Origin: Gammaproteobacteria bacterium
GTDB lineage: Bacteria; Pseudomonadota; Gammaproteobacteria; Steroidobacterales; Steroidobacteraceae
Assembly: GCA_030039615.1 (NCBI GenBank)
Contig: JASHVF010000004.1
Coordinates: forward strand, 1-14,565
Direction of reading: 5' to 3'
Length of the DNA: 14,565 nucleotides
A model generated the notes under the pieces. It worked only from the letters and a program-made list of their open reading frames with translations. It did not search any database and had not been told where the DNA came from. This document shows positions 1 to 9,504 of this stretch, piece by piece. The translations under genes were made by a program, and so were the position numbers. Positions within the stretch are counted from its first letter, which is position 1. Each line of letters opens with the position of its first letter.

Positions 1-1363
<1,363 letters not shown>

Positions 1364-1470
1364 GAGCTTGAAGTTAGCGCCGAGCGCCGCGGCGGGCCAC
1401 GCACGGCTGCCTGCCGGCGCGACGCACTGTGCGCGCGCGCACCGGTACGGGCACGCCGGGCCGAGGCCGG

Positions 1471-3012
1471 CTAGGCGTAGTAGTCGCTCGCCACGGTCTC
1501 GTCCACTTTCCTGGCGCCCAGCGCGTTGCAGACCAGCGTCAGAACCACCGCGATCGCGAGATTGAGCAGCAGCGTGTAGAAGGCGGTGTAGCCCGGCAGC
1601 GTATAGGCGCCGAGCTTCAGCGGGTACGCGGGCTTCAGGTCCTGCGAGATCGCCATCGCGGTCCCGGCATAGGTGCCGACGGCCCAGCCGACGAGCAGCG
1701 CCCAGTCGTTGAACCAGCGCGTGTAGGCGCCGAACACCACGGCCGGCAGCGTCTGGATGATCCAGATGCCGCCGAGCAGCTGCAGGTAGATGGCAAACTT
1801 GGTCGGCACGAACAGGATGAATACCAGCGCGCCGACCTTGACGACCAGGGACACCCATTTGGCGAGCTGCGCCTCCCGTTTGGGTGTCGGATTGCGGTTG
1901 AAGAACTCGCAGTGAATGTTGCGCGTATACAGGTTCGCCGCGGCGATCGACATGATGGCCGCCGGCACCAACGCGCCGATGCCGATCGCGGCGAAGGCGA
2001 CGCCGACGAACCACGAGGGGAAGCTGTGCAGGAACAGCGCCGGCACGGCGTAGTTGTTGCCGAACTCCTTGAAGCCCTCGGCAAACTCCGGCAGCTTCGC
2101 GACGCCCGCGGCTATGGCAAAGAAGCCGACCAGCGCCAAAAGTCCCAGCATGAACGAGTAGCCGGGCAGGAGCGCCGCGTTGCGCCGGATCGCGCGGCCG
2201 GTGCTGGCCGAGAGAATCGCGGTAAGGGAGTGCGGGTAGAGCAACAGCGCGAGCGCCGAGCCGAGCGCGAGTGTCGCGTAGGCGCCGTAGGCGCCGGTGG
2301 TTGCGGCCCCCGGAACCGCGAGCAGCAGCTTCTCGTGCGGCACGGCGGCGAAGATCCTGCCGAAGCCGCCGAGCTGCATCGGGATGACGATCACCGCGGC
2401 AAAGGCGGTGATGTAGATGAGGATGTCCTTGACGATGGCGATCGAGGCCGGGGCCCTGAGGCCGCTCGAGTAGGTGAAGGCGGCGAGTATCAGGAAGGCG
2501 ATGATGAGCGGCAGGTCGGCTGCGAGTCCGCTGCCGTAGACACCGAGCCCGCCGAGCACCACCTGCAGTCCCACCAGCTGCAGCGCGATGTAGGGCATGG
2601 TTGCCACGATCCCGGTCAGCGTGATGGCGAGCGCCAGCCAGCGGTTGCCGTAGCGGCCTCGCACGAAGTCCCCCGCGGTGATGTAGCCGTGCTTGTGGCA
2701 CACCTGCCAGAGCCGCGGGAACACCAGGAACAGCAGCGGATAGACGACGATCGTGTAGGGCACGGCGAAGAACGCCACGGCGCCCGCTCCGAAGGCGAGT
2801 GCCGGCACCGCGACGAAGGTGTAGGCCGTATAGAGATCGCCGCCGACCAGGAACCAGGTGATCAGCGTGCCGAAGCGCCGTCCCCCGAGGCCCCACTCGT
2901 GCAGCTGGTCGAGATCCCCCTTGCGCCAGCGTGCCGCGGCGAAGCCGAGCCAGGTGATGAACGCGAACAGCGCCACGAAGATGCTGAGCGCCACCCAGTT
3001 CACATCGTGCAT
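1471..3012 (-). CDS. Sodium:solute symporter (SSS family), MctP-like monocarboxylate/amino acid permease
   Basis: A 513-aa inner-membrane transporter with about 13 hydrophobic helices, full length for the SSS family (about 480-600 aa). Recognisable segments are GGRRFGTLITWFLVGGDLYTAYTF near residues 43-66, the TAGDFVRGRYG block after the third helix, and the LYPHSLTAILSA region. Together they resemble MctP-type permeases for lactate, pyruvate, alanine and similar small acids rather than sugar or proline carriers. MctP-like genes are commonly preceded by a small DUF3311 gene, as here (64 bp upstream). The ATG at 3012 has a GGGG stretch about 6-10 nt before it as a weak ribosome site. Na+ coupling and substrate are inferred from the family. 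The downstream decarboxylase suggests an amino acid or oxo/hydroxy acid. Confidence 0.9.
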   Translation of the reverse strand: MHDVNWVALSIFVALFAFITWLGFAAARWRKGDLDQLHEWGLGGRRFGTLITWFLVGGDLYTAYTFVAVPALAFGAGAVAFFAVPYTIVVYPLLFLVFPRLWQVCHKHGYITAGDFVRGRYGNRWLALAITLTGIVATMPYIALQLVGLQVVLGGLGVYGSGLAADLPLIIAFLILAAFTYSSGLRAPASIAIVKDILIYITAFAAVIVIPMQLGGFGRIFAAVPHEKLLLAVPGAATTGAYGAYATLALGSALALLLYPHSLTAILSASTGRAIRRNAALLPGYSFMLGLLALVGFFAIAAGVAKLPEFAEGFKEFGNNYAVPALFLHSFPSWFVGVAFAAIGIGALVPAAIMSIAAANLYTRNIHCEFFNRNPTPKREAQLAKWVSLVVKVGALVFILFVPTKFAIYLQLLGGIWIIQTLPAVVFGAYTRWFNDWALLVGWAVGTYAGTAMAISQDLKPAYPLKLGAYTLPGYTAFYTLLLNLAIAVVLTLVCNALGARKVDETVASDYYA

Positions 3013-3076
3013 CTCGAACCCCGTTGTGGTTACGCGCGGTGCGCCAGAAGCGCACGGGCCCCGCAGGGCCCGCGCG

Positions 3077-3289
3077 CTATTTCTGCGTGACCCGGTAGAC
3101 GAACGCCGTGATCACCGCGGATATCAGCACCCACGCGAGCTGATACCAGTAGAAGAACGGCAGGCCGATCCAGGCCGGCTCGGCGGAGTTGTAGAACGGC
3201 GGCCACAGCACCGCCGCCCACTGCACGAGGAACAGCAGGTACCACCAGCTCCAGCGATCGCCGCGCCGATCCTCGGCATTGTCCGTCAT
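3077..3289 (-). CDS. DUF3311 small membrane protein, symporter companion
   Basis: A 70-aa protein with a charged N-terminus followed by two hydrophobic segments (about residues 16-33 and 44-64), separated by a WPPFYNSAEP-type turn and ending VYRVTQK. This matches the DUF3311 family (about 60-80 aa, two membrane helices), usually encoded directly upstream of SSS symporters such as MctP. By analogy with the small YhdT-like partner of PanF, it is thought to be an accessory subunit of the carrier, but this is not proven. A GGGAG ribosome site precedes the ATG at 3289. It starts 39 bp after the MFS stop and ends 64 bp before the symporter, so the three are almost certainly co-transcribed. Confidence 0.85.
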   Translation of the reverse strand: MTDNAEDRRGDRWSWWYLLFLVQWAAVLWPPFYNSAEPAWIGLPFFYWYQLAWVLISAVITAFVYRVTQK

Positions 3290-3328
3290 GGCGCGCGTCT
3301 CCCGCGGTGACTGCCAGATCCCGGTTCG

Positions 3329-4984
3329 TTACTCGATCTTCCGGTCCTTGGTTTCCGGCAGGAACAGGAAGCCGATGACCACTGTCATGAGCGCGACGAT
3401 GACCGGGTAGCGCAGCCCGTAGTACATATTGCCGTGGAGCGCCACCAGCGCGAACGAGATCGCCGGCAGGAAGCCGCCGAACCAGCCGTTGCCGATGTGA
3501 TAGGGGAGCGACATCGAGGTATAGCGGATCTTCGCCGGGAAGAGCTCCACCAGCCACGCCGCGATCGGCCCATAGACCATGGTGACGTAGATCACCAGGA
3601 TCACCAGCAGCAGCAGCACCATCGGGTAGTTGACCTGCGCGGGGTCCGCCTTGGCGGGATAACCGGCTTCCTTGAGCTTAGCCGACAGGCCTTTGCCGAA
3701 GGCGCCGCTCGCCTCCTTGAAGGCGGCCGCCGCCATGCCGGTGCCCTCGACCGAGTCGATCGTGGTCGTGCCGATCTTGACGCGCGCCAGCGTCCCCGCC
3801 GGTGCCGCCTCGTTGGCGTACGGCACGCCGGCCTTGGCGAGCGCCGCCTTCGCCACGTCACACGAGTGCACGAAGGCCTTCTTTCCCACCGGGTCGAACT
3901 GGAAGCTGCAGGCGTCGGGGTCCGCCACCACCGTCACGGGCGAGGCGGCTGCAGCGGCCTCGATGGCGGGGTTCGCATAGTGCGTGATCCCCTCGAAGAT
4001 CGGTATGTACGTGACGGCGGCGATCAGACAGCCGGCGAGCACGATCTTCTTGCGTCCGATCTTGTCCGAGAGCCGCCCGAAGACGATGAAGAAGGGGGTC
4101 CCGATGACGAGCGCGGCGGCGATCAGATAGTTCGCCGCCTGCGCGTCCACCTTCAGCACCTGGGTAAGGAAGAAGAGGGCGTAGAACTGCCCTCCGTACC
4201 ACACCACCGCCTGGCCGGCGGTCGCGCCGAGGAGCGCGAAGATGACCAGCTTCAGGTTGGCCCAGTTGCCGAAGGATTCCGCGATCGGGGCTCTCGAGAG
4301 CCGGGCCTCCTGCTTCATCTCGAGGAACACCGGCGACTCGTTCAGCTGCATGCGGATGTACACCGACACGATCAGCAGAATCGCCGAGGCCAGGAAGGGA
4401 ATGCGCCAGCCCCAGGTATCGAAATCAGCTCCGAGGAGCTGTCGGGTGAAGAGGATGACCAGAAGACTGAGGAACAGCCCCAAGGTCGCCGTCGTCTGGA
4501 TCCAGCTGGTATACAGCCCGCGCTTGCCGTGCGGCGCATGCTCGGCCACATAGGTGGCTGCGCCGCCGTACTCGCCGCCGAGCGCCAGCCCCTGCAGCAA
4601 CCGCAGGGCGATCAGCAGCACCGGAGCGATCAGGCCCGCCGAGGCGTAGCTCGGCAATACACCGATCAGGAAGGTCCCCGAGCCCATGATCACGATCGTG
4701 ATGAGGAACGTGTGCTTGCGCCCCACGAGGTCCCCGAGCCGCCCGAACACCAACGCCCCGAACGGCCGCACGAAGAATCCGGCCGCGAAGGCCAGCAGCG
4801 CAAAGATGAATCCGGTGGTCTCGTTGACCCCGGAGAAGAACTGCTTCGTCATGATCGCGGCGAGCGATCCGTACAGATAGAAGTCGTACCACTCGAACAC
4901 CGTGCCGAGGCTCGAGGCGAAGATGACGCGCCGATGCGCCTTGTCGATACCGGATTCGTAGACGGGCAGGTTGGTCGCGGCCAC
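3329..4984 (-). CDS. MFS transporter, MHS (metabolite:H+ symporter) family, with long periplasmic insertion
   Basis: A 551-aa major facilitator in the inner membrane, resembling ProP/KgtP/ShiA-type proton symporters. Visible signatures are VFEWYDFYLYGS at 29-40 in TM1, the motif A loops GRLGDLVGRKH (81-91) and GRLSDKIGRKK (303-313), the RLLQGLALGGEYGG block at 128-141, and the TM10-12 region ending FLPETKDRKIE. MHS members are normally about 430-450 aa; the extra length is one hydrophilic stretch of about 120 residues (333-453) between TM9 and TM10, topologically periplasmic, with cysteines at 359 and 375. The start is GTG at 4984, chosen because AGGAG stands 7 nt upstream and no ATG competes. 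First gene of the four-gene transporter/decarboxylase operon. The substrate is probably a carboxylate or amino acid; the exact one is unknown. Confidence 0.9.
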   Translation of the reverse strand: MAATNLPVYESGIDKAHRRVIFASSLGTVFEWYDFYLYGSLAAIMTKQFFSGVNETTGFIFALLAFAAGFFVRPFGALVFGRLGDLVGRKHTFLITIVIMGSGTFLIGVLPSYASAGLIAPVLLIALRLLQGLALGGEYGGAATYVAEHAPHGKRGLYTSWIQTTATLGLFLSLLVILFTRQLLGADFDTWGWRIPFLASAILLIVSVYIRMQLNESPVFLEMKQEARLSRAPIAESFGNWANLKLVIFALLGATAGQAVVWYGGQFYALFFLTQVLKVDAQAANYLIAAALVIGTPFFIVFGRLSDKIGRKKIVLAGCLIAAVTYIPIFEGITHYANPAIEAAAAASPVTVVADPDACSFQFDPVGKKAFVHSCDVAKAALAKAGVPYANEAAPAGTLARVKIGTTTIDSVEGTGMAAAAFKEASGAFGKGLSAKLKEAGYPAKADPAQVNYPMVLLLLVILVIYVTMVYGPIAAWLVELFPAKIRYTSMSLPYHIGNGWFGGFLPAISFALVALHGNMYYGLRYPVIVALMTVVIGFLFLPETKDRKIE

Positions 4985-4991
4985 GGGGCTG

Positions 4992-4996
4992 CTCCT
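4992..4996 (-). promoter_or_regulatory. Shine-Dalgarno AGGAG fixing the GTG start of the MFS gene
   Basis: On the minus strand AGGAG ends 7 nt before a GTG at 4984-4982. No in-frame ATG lies nearby, so the GTG is the best start. Confidence 0.7.
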
Positions 4997-5094
4997 ATGC
5001 TGGTTGTTATGGACTCTTCGAGCGAGTTATCGTTGTTCGTACCCGAACCATACACCGCAGGCCGCGGCAGTATTCCACACGTAGCGGTCCGCAC

Positions 5095-5113
5095 GGAAGC
5101 CTCGGAGGTTTCC
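5095..5113. repeat. 19-bp near-perfect palindrome upstream of the transporter operon
   Basis: GGAAGCCTCGGAGGTTTCC reads the same on both strands apart from one G/T pair (8 of 9 pairs match around a central G). It lies 111 bp before the MFS start and 62 bp after the REC-GGDEF-EAL stop. It could be an operator for the transporter operon. As a transcript hairpin the loop would be very tight, and no T-run follows, so a terminator role is less likely. Confidence 0.35.
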
Positions 5114-5174
5114 GGGGGTGGAATTGGGGGTGGGAGGCCCGCAGCCGGGGCGCCCGGGGTCGCTTGCCGCGGCG

Positions 5175-7108
<1,934 letters not shown>

Positions 7109-7112
<4 letters not shown>

Positions 7113-8830
7113 TTGGCCGGCTCCGCCGCCGCCAGCGGCAGCGTCAGCGTGAAGGTCGCGCCCATGCCGGGGCCGGGGCTCTCGGCGCGCAGCGTGCCGC
7201 CGAGCTCGCGCGCGGCGAGCGCGCTCGAATGCAGCCCGAAGCCGTGGCCCTCGGCGCGCGTGGTGAAGCCGTAGTTGAAGATGCGGTCGAGATTCTCGCG
7301 CGGGATGCCGACTCCGGTATCGATCACCGAGATCAGCACGGCGGAGAGCGAGGCGCGCACGCGCACCGTCACGCGCCGCTCGCCGCCACCCTTGGCCTCG
7401 GAGCAGGCGTACTTGGCGTTGCGGATCACGTTGACGAGAATCTGCAGCACCTTGTGCTTGTCGACCCGCACCATCGGGACGTCCTCGAAGTCGCGCACGA
7501 TCGTGACGCCGTGCCGGTTGAAGGCCCCTTCGTTCATGCGCAGGCTGTCGTCGACCAGCACCCGTACGTCGACCGTGTCGGTGACGCCGCCGAGGCGCGC
7601 ATAGCCCTGCTGCATGGCGACGATTTCCTTGATGTGCTCGACGTTGCTGCGCAGCGCGGTGAGTTCGGCGATCGCGGCATCGCGCTCGGCGACCAGCTCG
7701 TTGGCGAGCTCGCTGAGATAGGCCGGCACATGCTTGCCCTGCGGGCCGGCCACGAAGGCAGCCAGGTCCGCGGCGTGGTCGGTGAAGAGCCTGGCGACCC
7801 GGGTGAGCCCGCTGCACCTGGAGCGCTTGATGCGCTCGGCGACCATGCTGGCCGAGACGTTGACGCTATTGAGGACGTTGCCCACGTTGTGCAGCACATT
7901 GGTGGCCACCTCGGCCATGCCTGCCTGCCGCGAGGCGGTCAGCAGCTGCTTGTGCACGCGCTCGAGCTCCTCCTCGGCCTGGCGCCGCTCGGTGATGTCC
8001 TGCACCACCGCGAGCGCGCCGAGCGGCTGGCCCTGGGGGCCTATCAGGCGCTGCGAGCTCGCCAGCACGGTGCGCGCGGCGCCATCCGGCCGGACGATGA
8101 CGAATTCCTGGTCCCTGCAGATCTCGGCGCGCAAGGCGCGCGCGAGCGGCCGCTGCTCGCGGGGTATCTCCGTCCTGCCGTCGGGGCCAAGCACCTTCGA
8201 GGTGAGCGGGTAGGGGTTGCGGGGGCCGGGCTCGGTCTGCGCGACGATGCCGAAGAGCTCCGTCGCGGCCCGGTTATAGTGAGTCAACTGGCCGCGCACG
8301 TCGCACGAGAGCAGCGCGAGCGGCAGCTCGCCGACCACGGTGGCGAGCAGTGTCTGATTCTGCAGCAGGGCCGCCGCCATCTCCTTGCGGTGGGTGATGT
8401 CGCGCAGGAACTCGACCGCGCATTCGGGGTGGTCACCGCCGTCGCTGACCAGCGAGGTGGTGACCCGCACCCACAGCGGGCTGCCGTTGCGGCGCATGTA
8501 GCGCCGCTCGACATCGAGGTGCGTGACTTCCCGGCGCCACAGCCGCTCGAGCCCCGCCTTGGTATCCGGGGCGTCTTCGCCGTGGGTGAGGCTCTCGATG
8601 GACTCCTTACGAAGCTCCTCGACGCTGTAGCCGAGCATGCCGCAGAAAGCGAGGTTGGCGTGGCGGAAGCCGCCATCGGGGTTGGAGAAGGCGATTCCCA
8701 CGGGCGCCTGCTCGAGGGTATTGCGAAACAGAGTCTCGACCGCCGGCCGGGACGCGACCGGCACCCGGAAGAGTCCCGTGGCCGCGACGTCCTCGGAGCC
8801 GGTGTCCGTATCGGCGGATTTCACGGCCAT
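7109..8830 (-). CDS. PAS-PAS sensor histidine kinase, partner of the REC-GGDEF-EAL regulator
   Basis: A 573-aa protein without membrane segments or signal peptide, so a cytosolic sensor. PAS 1 spans about 30-150 (FRNTLEQAPVGIAFSNPDG through FLRDITHRKEM) and PAS 2 about 155-283 (ending VVQDITERRQAEEELE). A short coiled coil leads to the dimerisation region with H314 in NVLHNVGNVLNSV, an H-box variant lacking the usual HE/HD start. The ATPase domain has the N-box NVIRNAKYAC (467-476), G1 DTGVGIP (504-510), F-box FNYGFTT and G2 GHGFGLH (528-534). ATG at 8830 follows a GGAG about 9 nt upstream. Its stop overlaps the next start by 4 bp, implying translational coupling and a dedicated partner. The PAS ligand is unknown: no heme or flavin motif can be assigned by eye. 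Confidence 0.92.
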
Positions 8831-9059
8831 TGGCGTTGGCTCCGCAAAGGGGCTTCTTGTCGGTATGAGGTGCGCATACGCAGGCTATCGGCGGCGCCAG
8901 GCCACTCCCATCGCAGCGACTTAACAAAAACGGGCGAAATTCCACCACGCCGCGCTGCGTCACACAGCGAACCAGGTCGCACCTCGGGGGCGAGTCATTC
9001 GTGAACGCGTTCGCGCTTCCGAGCGTGAGTGCCGCATCCAACAGCCAAAAACCACGAAA

Positions 9060-9076
9060 CACGCCGCAGCGGCGTG
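9060..9076 (-). terminator. Possible weak rho-independent terminator
   Basis: A 6-bp stem CACGCC/GGCGTG with a 5-nt loop is followed on the minus strand by TTTCGTGGTTTTT. It lies about 430 bp downstream of the cytochrome b561-kinase stop and about 230 bp before the PAS kinase start, so it could end read-through from the redox operon. The T-run is interrupted, so the call is tentative. Confidence 0.25.
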
Positions 9077-9356
9077 ACGGCGGCGTTCCGACAGCCGCCT
9101 GGAAGCATCCCGGCAGTTACCTGGGCGTGGCGGTGGCCTCGGCGAAAGAAGGGGTGGCAGGGGATGGCCGCCGGCCGATCCAGGTGTCGAAACAGCGTCT
9201 TCCCGACGAAAGGATGGGGCTAAGCCAAAGACTGTAAGCCGCTGATTTATTAAGCTTCCGGCCGGTTACGTTGACGTCGAACGCCGAAGCCGGCCGCATC
9301 TCGGTCGAAGGCTTCACGGATGCCTCAGTGCGGTTCATTGAGCCCTGGAAGAACCT

Positions 9357-9404
9357 CCGCCCGCTGCATCCGGCGAGGAGGTAGCACCCGGCTTCAGCGG
9401 GCGG
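9357..9404. repeat. Inverted repeat with perfect 10-bp arms and inner CCGG stem
   Basis: CCGCCCGCTG (9357-9366) and CAGCGGGCGG (9395-9404) are exact reverse complements. Inside, CCGG (9370-9373) and CCGG (9388-9391) can pair across symmetric 3-nt internal loops, leaving a 14-nt loop. It lies about 100 bp past the kinase stop. Neither strand has a T-run after it, so it could be a transcript-end structure, a processing site or a protein site. Confidence 0.5.
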
Positions 9405-9504
9405 CGGCAGGGGAGTCCTGCGCGCCTTCGACGCGAAGCCGTCGTCGACGCGCCGTGCCCCATGGCAACTCCGGCCCGGGGGTCCTGGTGCCAGCACCGT
9501 TTCG

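Larger units (their letters stand above)
8831..9504. other. Intergenic region between the two signalling operons
   Basis: 674 bp with no convincing complete gene. It should carry the 3' end of the kinase operon transcript and the promoter of the PAS kinase operon, but no clear -35/-10 pair can be picked by eye. It holds a perfect 10-bp inverted repeat (9357-9404), a short GC-rich hairpin CACGCC-GCAGC-GGCGTG near 9060-9076 (on the minus strand followed by TTTCGTGGTTTTT, a weak terminator-like arrangement), and an open plus-strand stretch 9238-9384 that lacks a good start. Confidence 0.6.

Noticed and set aside
1429..3090. 553-aa plus-strand open frame antisense to the symporter
   Set aside because: Translation is rich in R/E/G/H/D with no domain; the opposite strand encodes a clear SSS transporter. 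It is a GC-rich shadow.
7113..7817. Upstream extension of the REC-GGDEF-EAL frame to an 880-aa product
   Set aside because: The extension lies entirely within the kinase gene and is arginine-rich shadow sequence; the ATGA overlap at 7112 marks the natural start.
7229..9004. 591-aa plus-strand open frame antisense to the PAS kinase
   Set aside because: No recognisable domain; the antisense strand has all kinase boxes.
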